NCBI GenBank assembly: GCA_008729055.1 | Contig: SDUX01000002.1 | Coordinates: 555,675-619,674 of the forward strand | From: Pyropia haitanensis | Taxonomy: Eukaryota > Rhodophyta > Bangiophyceae > Bangiales > Bangiaceae | DNA: 64,000 nt | Reading direction: 5' to 3' | Shown here: piece by piece, positions 37,517 to 47,966 of the stretch | Numbering within the stretch: position 1 is the first letter of the stretch | Layout: each line of letters begins with the position of its first letter | The notes under the pieces: generated by a model | What the model was told of the DNA's origin: nothing | Databases searched by the model: none | Seen by the model: the letters and a program-made list of their open reading frames with translations, nothing else | Translations under genes and position numbers: made by a program

Positions 37517-38585
37517 GGGGGCGGGGGCGGCGGGGGGGGGGGGGTGGGGGACAAAGGGGGCTGTGGATCGGGGGGGGAGGTGGGGGGGGGGGGGAGGGGG
37601 ACAAAGGGGGCTGTGGATTTAGGGGGGGGGGGGACGGTCTGGGGTGGTGGCGGTCGTAGGGAGGGGCGCGGGTGGGGCTGCGTTGGTGGGGGGGATGCAG
37701 AGGGGGGGGGGTGTGCCGCGTCTGCCGCCGCGGCGGCGGTGGCCCCGCAAAGCGGCGGCGGCAGACCCGCCGCGCTCGCAGCGGTGTGGCGGCTGGCCGC
37801 AGCCGCCGTCGCCGCCGCCGCCGGCACCGCTGTCGCCGCCGCCGTCGTGGCTGCGGCTGTCGCTGTGCCGCCGCCGCCGCTGTGGCTGCCGCGGCTGCCG
37901 CCGTCGCCCGCCACCGTCGACGGGGCTGCCGTCGACGGGCGCCGCGGCCGCCGCCGCCGCCGCCGCCGCCGCACGCGCGGCGGGCGGCGCGGGGTGGCCG
38001 TCGCGGCGCCCGCCGCGGCGGGTGGCCGTCGCCGCTGCTGCCGTCGCGGCGCTGCGGCGGGGCGGCGCCGTCGGGTCGTGTGGGGGCTGGTGCGGGCGGA
38101 GGGGCTCGCGGCCGACCTGCTGCTGCCACCCGCCGGCACGGTGTCGGCCGTGGCGGTCGGTGCGGCGCCGCGCGGGCGTGCGGCGGGCCGCGCCGACGGG
38201 GCCGCCATGCCCCTACGTGGGGAGCGCCATGAGCTGGTGGCGGTGCCATGCCCGCCCGCCCCTGTCGCCGCCCCCTGCGGACTTCTTTTTTGTTGACGGG
38301 GCGGCTGGGCGAGTGGCCGCCGCGACGTGATGCGGCGCCCACAGAGGGGGGGGGGTGAGGTGGCGGAAGGGGCCAGACTGGCGCGCGGCGCGGCGGATGG
38401 CGAGGCGCCCGGCGGACCACGCCGTGGACGGGAGAGAAGTGGGAGCCATGGCGGCAACAAGGAGGGGCGGTACATACCCCTAACACCCCCCTCCCTCCCC
38501 ACCCCCCCCCCCCTCTCATCAAAAAAAACCACGAAAAGAAAAGCACCACACGGGCCGCCACCGCTGCGGGGTCGGCCTGGCTGTC
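37517..38585. other. Convergent intergenic region, G-rich then GCC-rich
   Basis: About 1.07 kb between the KOW gene and ThrRS 3' ends. G runs stand at 37530-37660; further on is an Ala/Arg-coding low-complexity stretch. One plus frame ends LAADLLLPPAGTVSAVAVGA near 38160 and is readable, but I could not tie it to a family. Confidence 0.35.
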
Positions 38586-40934
38586 CTACTTGTGCGCCGC
38601 GCGGCTCTCCCGGAACTCGGCGTGCACCTCCTCCACCGTCATAACCCGGTGGTCCGTGCTCCCCCGAGACCGCAGGTTCACCGTGTGCTTCTCCACCTCC
38701 TCGGCGCCCACCACCAGGATGTGGTTGTACTGGGCCAGCTCGGCGAGCACAATCTTCTTGGCCAGCTTTTGGTCGCTCGTGTCGACGTCCACGTAGAAGC
38801 GGCCCCGCTTGAGCGTCGCCGCCACCGTGTGGGCGTAGTCGAGGAACCGCTCCGAGACGGGCACGACGATGGCCTGCCGGGGGGAGAGCCAGAACGGGAA
38901 CTTGCCGCCATAGTGCTCACAGATGATGGCGATGAAGCGCTCCAGGGAACCGTAAATCGCCCGGTGGATGATGACGGGCCGGCGGAAGCCTTGCGCCACC
39001 AGGTGCGCGTCGTGCGCGGCCTTGCGCTCCGCCTCGGCCGCGGCGGCCGCCGCCTTGGCAGCCGCCGCCTCTTCGGGCGTCGGGGGTGCCGCGGCGGGAG
39101 CGTCAGACGCGGCAGGCGCATCGGGGGCGGCGGCGGCGCCCGCATCCGCTGCCTTGGCCGCGGCGGCCGCCTTGGCCGCCTTGGCCGCCTTGGCAGCCTT
39201 GGCCTGCTGCTTCGTGCTGCCGGCGGCGGCCGCCCCCCCCGCCTCTTCCGGCTCCTTGCTGTTGGGCCCCCGATACCACAGGTCAAAGCGGAGGGGCGCG
39301 TTAAAGTCCAGCTGGCACGTGCCGAGCTGCCACTCGCGGCCCATCGCGTCCGTCACGCACACGTCCACCTTGGGCCCGTAAAACGCGCCGTCCTTGTCCT
39401 TGAAGCCCCAGCCGCCCTCCTCCCCACGCGCCTTGCCGGTGAAGCGCACCAGCGCGGCCTCCAGCTCCGCCTCGGCCGCGTCCCACTGGGCCACCGACCC
39501 AATGTACTTGTCCGGCCGCGTGGACAGGGCGAGCGTAAAGGAGAAGCCAAAAATGTTGTACACGTACTGGAGGAAGCCGAGAAACGCGGTGACCTCGTCG
39601 GCGACCGCGTCGGCCGCACAAAAGATGTGCGCGTCGTCCTGCTGAAACCGCCGCACCCGCGTCAGGCCCGACAAGGCGCCCGACAGCTCGTTGCGGTGCA
39701 GGACGCCAAAGTCCGCCAACCGCATCGGCAGCTCCCGGTACGACCGCGAGCGGGACGAGTAGATGAGGCAGTGGCTGGGGCAGTTCATCGGCTTGAGCCC
39801 AAACGTCGTGTGCTCCGACTCGAGCGCAAACATCGCGTCGCGGTAGTTGGCGGCGTGGCCCGACGTCTCCCACAGGGCAAAGTCAAACATGTTGGGCGTC
39901 TGGACCTCGTCGTAGCCCCGCTCCCAGTACTGGTTGCGCATAAACTCGAGGAGCGTGTTGAACAGCCGCGCGCCGTGGGGCAACAGGAACGCCGACCCGG
40001 GGCTGAGGCCGTGGAAGAAGAACAGCTCCTGGTTCTTCCCAATCAGCCGGTGGTCCCGCTTGGCCGCCTCCGCCAGCTTCAGCCGGTGCTCCTTGAGCAG
40101 CTTCTTGTCTGGGAAGGAGATCCCGTACACGCGCTGCAGGGACGGGTTGTCGGCGTTGCCCAGCCAGTAGGCCGACCCCGTGCGGAGGACCGCCATGGCC
40201 TTGACCTTGCTGCTGCTCGGCACGTGGGGCCCCCGGCAGAGGTCGATAAACGGCCCGTCCCGGTACGCCGTGATGGTCGTGCCCTCCTCCATCTTGTTGA
40301 CCAGCTCCAGCTTGAAGCGGTTGTACGAAAACATGTCGCGGGCCTCCTCCTTGGACAGCTCCAGCCGCTGGAAGGTGCGCTTGGATTTGGCAATCTTCTC
40401 CACCCGCTTCTCCAGGTCCCCAAAGTCCTCGTCCGTCACCGGCCGGCCGCCGCCCATGTGCATGTCGTAGTAAAAGCCGCCCGCCTTGAGCGGCGGCCCG
40501 ATGCACAGCTCCCCCCCGTACTTGTACTCCATCGCCTCGCCCATCATGTGCGCCGACGAGTGCCACAGCACCATCTTGCCCTCCTCCGTCGACCAGTCGC
40601 ACAGCCGCAGCGTGCAGTCCGCCACCAGCGGCCGCTCCATATCCCACTGCGCGTCGTCCACAACGGCCACCAGCGACGCGCGGGCGAGGCCCTCAGAGAT
40701 GCCCATCGCAATGTCCATCGGCCGCGTCACGCCCGCGACCGCCTCCTTGACGCTCCCGTCGGGCAGCGTCACACTGATCGACGCTGGCGAAGCGTCGGCG
40801 GCGGCAGCAGCCGCCGCCGCCTTCTGCGCCGCCTCGGCGCGCGCCATCGCCGCGTCCCACACCGCGATGCGGTGCGCGACATACTCGGGCGCGCCGTCCG
40901 CCACGCCGCCGCAGGCGGCGTGGTCGTGCGCCAT
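38586..40934 (-). CDS. Threonyl-tRNA synthetase, eukaryotic type, with a large Ala/Lys insertion
   Basis: One clean 782-codon frame without introns. In order: a TGS domain (ISVTLPDGSVKEAVAGVTRP), the editing/second additional domain with HSSAHMMGEAMEYKYG and the CRGPH motif, class II motif 1 around LLEFMRNQYWERGYDEVQTP, motif 2 FGVLHRNELSGALSGLTRVR with RFQQDDAHIF, motif 3 AIYGSLERFIAI, and a C-terminal anticodon-binding domain (FWLSPRQAIVVPV, VGAEEVEKHTVNLRSR). It charges tRNA-Thr. About residues 556-650 form an insertion, PEEAGGAAAAG followed by repeated KAAKAAKAAKAA, lying between the FDLWYRG strand and the RRPVIIHRA segment that leads into motif 3. Most homologues have only a short loop there. 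No transit peptide is obvious, so it is probably cytosolic. Confidence 0.96.
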   Translation of the reverse strand: MAHDHAACGGVADGAPEYVAHRIAVWDAAMARAEAAQKAAAAAAAADASPASISVTLPDGSVKEAVAGVTRPMDIAMGISEGLARASLVAVVDDAQWDMERPLVADCTLRLCDWSTEEGKMVLWHSSAHMMGEAMEYKYGGELCIGPPLKAGGFYYDMHMGGGRPVTDEDFGDLEKRVEKIAKSKRTFQRLELSKEEARDMFSYNRFKLELVNKMEEGTTITAYRDGPFIDLCRGPHVPSSSKVKAMAVLRTGSAYWLGNADNPSLQRVYGISFPDKKLLKEHRLKLAEAAKRDHRLIGKNQELFFFHGLSPGSAFLLPHGARLFNTLLEFMRNQYWERGYDEVQTPNMFDFALWETSGHAANYRDAMFALESEHTTFGLKPMNCPSHCLIYSSRSRSYRELPMRLADFGVLHRNELSGALSGLTRVRRFQQDDAHIFCAADAVADEVTAFLGFLQYVYNIFGFSFTLALSTRPDKYIGSVAQWDAAEAELEAALVRFTGKARGEEGGWGFKDKDGAFYGPKVDVCVTDAMGREWQLGTCQLDFNAPLRFDLWYRGPNSKEPEEAGGAAAAGSTKQQAKAAKAAKAAKAAAAAKAADAGAAAAPDAPAASDAPAAAPPTPEEAAAAKAAAAAAEAERKAAHDAHLVAQGFRRPVIIHRAIYGSLERFIAIICEHYGGKFPFWLSPRQAIVVPVSERFLDYAHTVAATLKRGRFYVDVDTSDQKLAKKIVLAELAQYNHILVVGAEEVEKHTVNLRSRGSTDHRVMTVEEVHAEFRESRAAHK

Positions 40935-41619
40935 GGCGCCCCGCCCCGGGGGGGAAAGGGGGGGCGGGGGGAGGAGATGGTGGGGGGGGGGGGGGGAGGA
41001 AGAGAGAGAAGGCAGCAGAGGTGGGCTTTAATGCTGCCCAGCAGCAGGCGGGACTCGCTGCACAGGGGGATGAGAGAGGTGGGTGCACCGTCCGCGTGCT
41101 GGTCGAGTTGACTCCCCTCCGCCGCCGCGCAAACAACGGTGTTGCTGCACCGCGGATCATCCCGTTGGCAGCAGGCGGGTCACCGTTTTTGTGTGTTTTC
41201 AGCCACGTGTTCGCATCATCCCCAATCCCCCGACATCATCCCCGCCTAAAATTCGTCATGCTCAAGTCCAATTGTACATGTGCATGCTTCAACTACTTTT
41301 GGACAGCACGTCTGCGCTGGACTGCTGATGGCGGAGATTGCATCGCGAGTGACCTGAACGGACCGACGTCACGCTGATCGTGGTCGAGCCCCCGCCTCCC
41401 GCCGCTGCTCGCTGCCGTTGCGCCAACGACGCCGCCCGCCCGCGCCCCACCTCGGTCGAGGTCCCTCCCGGCAGGGTTGGCAGCTCCCGCCTCCCTCCCC
41501 GCCCGGCGATCCCGCCCGCCCCGCCCGCCGCTGTGCGCGTTCCCCCCTGCCCGCCGCGCGGCCGGCAGTAGCCGCGCCGTGTCCCCCCTGCCGGCCTGCC
41601 TACCCGCCCCGCGGCGGCC
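40935..41619. promoter_or_regulatory. Divergent promoter region of ThrRS and DGD1
   Basis: A 685-base gap between two outward-facing starts. The ThrRS side is a purine-rich run on plus (CT-rich leader on minus). GC falls at 41180-41380. No clear TATA box is seen. Confidence 0.4.
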
Positions 41620-43028
41620 ATGGACCCGCTGACGGCCGTCGCGGCGGCGGCGCTGGTGTGGGCCACCCTCGGCCGGCGCCCGTCCACGCCACCACCCCCC
41701 TCCCCCGCCACCGACACCCCCGCCGCCACCGCCACCGCCACCGCTGCCGCCGCCGCCGACGACGACGACGACATGGACGGCGATGACGCCGTCCGCGTCG
41801 TGCCCGCCGCGGCGCTGGTGGCCGCGACCGCCGGCGCGTCGCCCTTCCCCGGCGGCTGGCTGGCGCGGTCCGCGCCGCGGTCCCCCCCCCCCCCGCCACT
41901 AGTGGCGGCGGCACCACCCGACGGGGTGGCGGTGGTCACGGCGCCCGCCGCCCCCAGCGGCACGCGGCCGGCCGCCCTCCCCCCCCCCCTGGTGCTCCTC
42001 GCCGCCGCCGCCGCCGCCGCCCGCGTCGCCCTCACCGCCGCCGCCGCCGCCCGCGCGCGTGCGGCGGCGGCGGCGGCCGCCCTCGCGGCCGCGTCGGACC
42101 TGGCCGCCGGCCCGCGGCGGGTGGTGGTGGTGACGACCGCCGCGCTCCCGTGGATGACGGGCACGGCGGTCAACGCGGCGTGCCGCGCGCAGTACCTGGC
42201 GGGTGCGGGCCACGACGTGACGCTGGTGGTGCCGTGGGTGGCCCCGTCGGGGCAGGCGCGGGTGTTTGGGGGGGGGGGGGGCGCTTTGCGAGCCGCGAGG
42301 AGCAGCGCGCGTTTATCCTCGACTGGCTCGCGACGCACTGCTGGGGGGTGGAGGAGGAGGAGGAGGAGGACGACGACGCGGCGGAGGAGGCAGAGGGGGA
42401 AGGAGCGAAGGAGGGGACGGCGGGGGGGGGGCGCGGGACTGGCGGCCGCCGCGGCGGCGGCAGCAGCGACGCGGACGGCCGCGCGCCGACGCTGCCCATC
42501 CGCGTCGAGTTTTACGATGGCGCCTACAGCGACGACTGGGGCTCCATCCTCCCCGTCGGCGACCTCACCGCCCTCTTCACGCCCGCCTTTTTCAACCCGC
42601 CCCCCCGCGGCGGTGGCGCCACCCCCCGCCCATCCGCCGGCGGTGCCGCGGCGGCGGGCGCGGCGCCCCTCACCGGCGATGTGCTCATCCTCGAGGAGCC
42701 CGAGCACCTGACGTGGCACCACACGGGCCCACCCTACACGCGCCTCTTCCGCTACGTGGTCGGCGTCATCCACACCAACTATGTCGCGTACGTGCGCGCG
42801 TCGGGCGGGGCGCACGGCGCCGCCAAGGCGCGCGCCCTCTACGCCCTCAACCGGTGGGTGTGCCGCGCGTACACGCACCGCGTCATCAAGCTGTCGGCGG
42901 CGGTGCAGCCGCTGCCGCACGCGGTCGTCGCGGCGGTCCACGGCGTGCGGCCGGCCTTCCTCGCGATTGGCGCGCAGGTGGCGCGCGCGCTCGCCGACGC
43001 GGCCGCCGCGGATGCGGCCGCGGCGGCG

Positions 43029-43069
<41 letters not shown>

Positions 43070-43085
43070 CACCGCTGCGGTCCCT

Positions 43086-43116
<31 letters not shown>

Positions 43117-43915
43117 GTGTCGGCGGCGGCGCGGCGCCCCCCCCCCCCTCGTCGGGCGGCTCGGCGGCGGACGCGGTCCTCCCCGGCGGCGCCTACTTTC
43201 TTGGCAAGGTCCTGTGGGCCAAAGGCTACCGCCAGCTGCTCGCGACGCTCACGTCGGCGGCGACCCCCCCCACGCCCGAGCGCCCGCCGCTCCCCCTCGC
43301 GTGCTACGGCGGCGGCCCCGACACCGCCGCCGTCCGCGCGGCCGTCGCGGCGGCGCCCGCCCTCGCGCGCGTCACCATCACCGGCCGGGTGGTGGACCAC
43401 GCCGCCCCCGAGCTCCGCCCCTACCGCGTGTGCGTCAACCCGTCCACGTCGGACGTCCTCTGCACCGTCACCGCCGAGGCGCTCGCGATGGGCAAGTACG
43501 CCCTCGTCCGCGCGCACCCGTCCAACGACTGGTTCGCCGCGCACTTTCGCAACTGCGTCGCGTACGCCACCGACGACGCGTTTGTCGACCGCCTCCGCGA
43601 GTGCCTCGCGGTGCCGCCGGCGCCGCTGTCGGCCGACGAGCGGCGGCGGCTGTCGTGGGAGGCCGCGACGCGCCGGTTTTACGACGCGGCCGCGACGGGC
43701 GACCGCCGGCGGGGGGGGGTCGACCGCGCGCTCGCGGGCGCGCACAAGCGGATCTGCCGGCTGGGCACGCCGCCGGGGTTTCCGCCCGCGTCGGGGGGGG
43801 GGGGGGGCGCCACCGTGACAGGGGTGGGGGGGGGGGGGCGGGGGGGGGGCGACCGGCGCAGCCGCCGCGGGGGGGGGGGGGCAGACGCCGCCGCCACCGC
43901 CGCCACCGCCGCCGC

Positions 43916-43954
<39 letters not shown>

Positions 43955-44144
43955 TGCCGAGGCCGCCGCCGCTGCCGAGGCCGGGCAGGACGTGGCGGCA
44001 ACGGCCGCCGCGGCAGAGGGAACACCGCCCGCGGCGGCGGCGGCGGCAGCGACGGCGGCGGCAGAGGCGGCGGAGGCGGCGGCGGCGGCGGCGGCGGCGG
44101 AGGCGGCGGCGGCGGCGGAGGCGGCGGTCGCGTCTGGGGCGTGA
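41620..44144 (+). CDS. DGD1: Digalactosyldiacylglycerol synthase, DGD1 type (GT4)
   Basis: ATG at 41620 begins MDPLTAVAAAALVWATLG. The first frame reaches the GT-B N-domain (VVVVTTAALPWMTGTAVNAA, HDVTLVVPW), then changes at the 13-base G run near 42268-42280. The second frame continues FASREEQRAFILDWL, PIRVEFYDGAYSDDWGSILP, LILEEPEHLTWHHTG, VVGVIHTNYVAYVRA, NRWVCRAYTHRVIKLSAAVQ, GAYFLGKVLWAKGYRQLL, and the nucleotide-sugar site VNPSTSDVLCTVTAEALAMG. It ends near LSWEAATRRFYD, with a long Ala/Thr/Glu tail to the stop at 44144. It adds galactose from UDP-galactose to MGDG, making the DGDG of thylakoid and envelope membranes. Gly/Ala insertions interrupt it twice. It lacks the long N-terminal extension of plant DGD1. 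Confidence 0.9.
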
Positions 44145-44285
44145 GGACGGGGGCGGCCGTCCCACCTGGGAGGTCGGGGAGAGAGGGGTTGGGGGGTGTG
44201 CTGGAGAGGTGGACGACCCGCTCCCCGGCGCGCACGCGCCGTGCCGCCCCAGTCCATGTGAGCGTGTGCAGTGGTGCAGTCAGCG

Positions 44286-44754
44286 TTATTTGGTTGTTCG
44301 CCCCCCCGTCACCTGCGTGCCCCCCCCCCGCCCCCCCCCCCCCTCCCCCCCCCCCTCCCCTCCGGGTCCCTCCCCCAGCGCGGCGCCCACCGCCCCGAGC
44401 ACGTCCGCCGCGCCGTGCACCGCCGACCCCGCGCTGTCGAGCGCGCCGCCCGCGCCGTCGAGCGCGTCGGCCGCGCCGTCGAGCGCGCCGCCCGCGTCGT
44501 CGAGCGCGCCGCCCGCGCCGTCGAGCGCGGCGGCCGCGCCGTCGAGCGCGCCGCCCGCGTCGTCGAGCGCGCCGCCCGCGTCGTCGAGCGCGCCGCCCGC
44601 GGTCGCGGCGGCGCGGCGGGCCAGCTCCCGCCGCCGCGCGCGTGGCCACGCGCGCGCCTTGGCGGCAAGGCGCGCCAGGGGCGGCGCCCCCTTTCCACCC
44701 GCCGCGGCGGCGGTCCCCGCCCCCGCGCCCGCGGCGGCCGCCGGTGGGTCGGCC

Positions 44755-44794
<40 letters not shown>

Positions 44795-47513
44795 TGCCCG
44801 TGTCGCCGCCCCGCGCGGCCGACACCTCCCGCACCAGCCACGGCGTGCGCACGTGGGGCGTCCGGGGCAGCAGGCCGGCGGCGTGCCCCCAGCCGAGGAG
44901 GCCCACAAACGCGGCGGCCATGCCGCCGAGCAGGCCGGCGACGACGCCCCAAAAGTAGGCGGCCGACGAGGGGAGGGCGGCCATGGCGGGCGGGAGCGCC
45001 AGGTTCATCCCAAAGAGGGCGGTCACCGTCGCGCCCGCGGCGAGGACGGTGCTGGCCATGGAGATGAGGAGCGCCACGAGGAGGAGGTGGTTTTGGAGGA
45101 TGTCCTGGAAGGGGGGGGAAGAGGAGGGGCGGCCGTCACCGTGGGGACGCCCACGCGGGGGGGGCATGGGTGCACAGAAGGGAACCGGACGGGGTGGGTG
45201 CACACGGCGGGGCTCGGGCAGCACAGGGGTCCGTCAGTGCCGGTCGCACGCCACCCTCGTCGTGCCCTATCCCTGTGGCGCGTCGCGTCGCGCCCTCGTA
45301 CCTGTCGCGGCCGCGTATCCCCCCCCGTCCCTCCCGCTCCCCTCCGCCCCACTGCTGGCCGCACCCTCCTCCCCCCCCCCCCCCCCCCGCCCCCCCCCGC
45401 CCCCCGTGGCGCACGCACCAGGTGAATGACAATCAGCTTCTCCGTATCGTCAATCGCGCGCAGCAGCAGCGACGCGCGCGTCGCGAGGTCGTCCACCAGC
45501 TGCAGGTACGCCTCGAGCAGCTGCTCGGCCTCGGCGTGGTCCAGCGGGTTCCGCACCCGCCGCGGGTGCCGCGCCCCCTCCGTCAAGTACATCCCCGCGA
45601 GCGCCGGGTCATCCGCGAGGGCGTCGACGAGCACCCGCCGCGCGGCGCGGGCGCCGCCCTGGAACGACACCAGCCGCTGCTCCGCGGCGCGCAGCTCCTC
45701 CAGCCGGCCCACCGTCAGGTCGTCGGCGAGCGCGGCGAGCGTGGCGGCGAGGCCCGGCTCGACCGCCCCAAACGACCGCTCCAGCGACACGACCGCCGCG
45801 ATGAGGAGCCCCTCGAGCGCGAGGAACTCAAACGGCGTGCCCGCCCCCTCCGCGCCGCCCGCCGCGGCGGCACCCGACGCGAGGCCCGTCAGCCGTGCCG
45901 CGACGACGCGGTACGCGCCGGCCACGGCGGGCGCGTCGGGGTCAAAGAGGAAGGCCCGGTCGTGGAGGATGAGCGCGCGGACGCCGCCGAGGGATACGAG
46001 CAGCGCGTTGCGGCGGGTCCAGAGGGCGGGCTTGCCCACAAACGCGGGGTCGACCTGCCGCAGGTCCCGCAGCTGGAGCCGGTTGTGGGGGAGGTGCCCG
46101 CCCGTGCCGCCGTCCCGGCCACCCCCGGTGGGGAGGGGGGGGGGGGGGGGGGAACCGCCCGTGGCCGCGTCCCCGGCCGCCGCGCGCGGCGGCGGGCGAC
46201 GCCCACCCACGCCGCCAGCGTCGCCGCGTCGTCCGCCTCCCCTTCACACTCGCTGTCTGAGCCGCCGCCGCCGCCGCCGCCGCCGCCGTCGCCGCCGCCG
46301 CCGCCGTCACCACCACAGCGGCGGCACCGGGCGGTGCGGACCGCGTCGTGCACCGCGTCGAGGATTTCGACGCGCGTCGCGGCGCGGCGGCGGCGGCGGC
46401 CGTCGGCGGCCACCTCCCAAAACCGCAGCGTCGCGGGCCGCCGCGACGACGCCTGCGACGGGTCCACCCGCCGGCCGCGGCTGTGGCGGGAACCGCCGCC
46501 GCCGCCGTCGCCGCCGCTGCCGCGTTTGCCGCCGCCACGTCCCGTTGGGCCACCGCCACCGCTGTGGCGGCGGCCGCTGCTGGCGGCCGACGCCCATGAC
46601 GGCGCCGACGGGGTGCTGCGGCCGCCGCCGCCGTCGGGCGGGTCCTCCCACTCCCCCACCGCCACGTCGTCGTCGCTGTCGCTGCCACCCCAGCCGGCCA
46701 CGCCGTCTCGGTCAGGGACCCCACCGCCGCCGCGGCCGCCATCCCCGCCACCGCCCTTGTCACCATCACCACCGCCACCCCCCCCCCTCCACTTCCCTCT
46801 TCCCCTCCCTGCGCGCCGCCGAGGCAGCCTGGCAGCCGCCGTGCCACGCCCCCCGTCGCCGCCGCCACCGCCGCCGTCGCGCCCGCCACCACACCGCCAC
46901 CACCGCGGCGGTCCCCAGGCGGCGCCGACGCTGCCCAGCCGCCGCCGCCGCCGCGGCCGCCGCCACTCCCCCCACCGCCGCCGCCACCGCTGCCGCCACT
47001 GCCGCCGCCACTCCCACTGCTGTCGCCGCCACCACCGCCACACCAGCGGCGGGGACGCCGGCGGCGGGGTGGCGACGCCCGCCGCGCGGGCGCGTACGGG
47101 GCGGCGGGCGACGACGACCGACCGGGGCGGGCGCCGCCGCCACGGGAACGGGACCGTGACCGCGACCGCGACGCGGACCGTGACGCCGACCGGCGGCGCG
47201 GCGGGAGCGGCGGCGGCGGCGTCGACGCCGTGCCCGCCGACGCCATGGCCGCGGCGGGCGACGCGACGCCCGCCGACGCGGCGGCGGCGGCGTCGCCCGC
47301 CGCGCCGCCGTCGCGGGCGACGCCACCCCAGCCGCCGCCGCCGCCGCCGCCGCCACCGTCATACCCGCTGCCGCCACGGCGGTGACCACCGCCGCGGCCG
47401 CCGCGGCCACCGTCTGGCGGCCCGTTGCGGGCGTGGCGGGGACGCCGGCCACGCCAGTGGCCACCCGCCACCCGCGGGTCTGTGGGTGTGTCGGCCGCCG
47501 CGCCGCCCGCCAT
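44286..47513 (-). CDS. MRS2/CorA-family magnesium transporter with SR-like head and repeat tail
   Basis: The core exon ends at 45419 with GTGCGT donor; the next exon starts at 45104 after CAG. Joined, they read EAYLQLVDDLATRASLLLRA, IDDTEKLIVIHL then DILQNHLLLVALLISM and the ion-selectivity motif in TALFGMNLALP, followed by a second hydrophobic helix (AYFWGVVAGLLGGMAAAF). The preceding core has LQLRDLRQVDPAFVGKPALW and RRNALLVSLGGVRALILHD. The N-terminal half needs frame changes near 46140 (G run) and about 46785 (C run); it holds an Arg/Ser-dipeptide stretch and VPDRDGVAGWGGSDSDDD. The start could be 47513 (MAGGAAADTPTDPRV) or 47246 (MASAGTASTPPPPLP). The tail carries about ten 7-residue repeats. 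The family imports Mg2+ across mitochondrial, vacuolar or plastid membranes; location here is undetermined. It converges on DGD1 with a 141-base gap. Confidence 0.85.
44400..44610 (-). repeat. 21-base tandem repeats encoding GGALDDA heptads
   Basis: On the minus strand the transporter tail reads GGALDDA, GGALDDA, GGALDGA, AAALDGA, GGALDDA, GGALDGA, ADALDGA, GGALDSA, GSAVHGA. The DNA unit is about CGTCGAGCGCGCCGCCCGCG on plus. The codons differ between copies, so selection may preserve the heptad. Confidence 0.85.
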
Positions 47514-47966
47514 GGCTACCCCCCGCGCGCCGCGCGGCGCCTACACCCCTGGGAGCACCGGGGGGAGGTGGGGGGAGGTGCGAAGCTGGTGCAGTGGGGG
47601 GCGCCGTCGGGCAGACAGGCTTATGGGGGGGGGGGGGGTGACGGGGCGGCGACCGAGCGCACCAAGTGGTAGCGGCGGGGGGGTGTGGTGGGAAAGGGGA
47701 GGCCGTGGCAGTCCGTGTTTGGGGCCAACGCCTGCCGGGGGGAGGGCGGCGGCGGCTGCGCAAGGGCACCCGCCGCTCTCCCCCGCGCCGCCGCCTGCAT
47801 GCTCTGGCCACCGCCGCCCACCCCCCCCCTCTGATCGTGGGCGGAGAGGCGGCGGCCTCTCCCCCTTCCCCTCCCTCCCGATGCCGCCCTTGCCCGTCGA
47901 GATCCGCCGCGGAGGTGGGGCACGCCACGCAGCCGCGCTGTGTGTGCAACCGCCCGCCAGGCTGGT
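47514..47966. other. Divergent gap between transporter and F-box-like candidate
   Basis: About 450 bases, with G runs near 47626-47638. No gene is recognised. Confidence 0.3.

Noticed and set aside
41289..44165. A 958-codon minus frame opposite DGD1
   Set aside because: DGD1 motifs on plus explain the region; the minus translation is Arg-rich without a domain.
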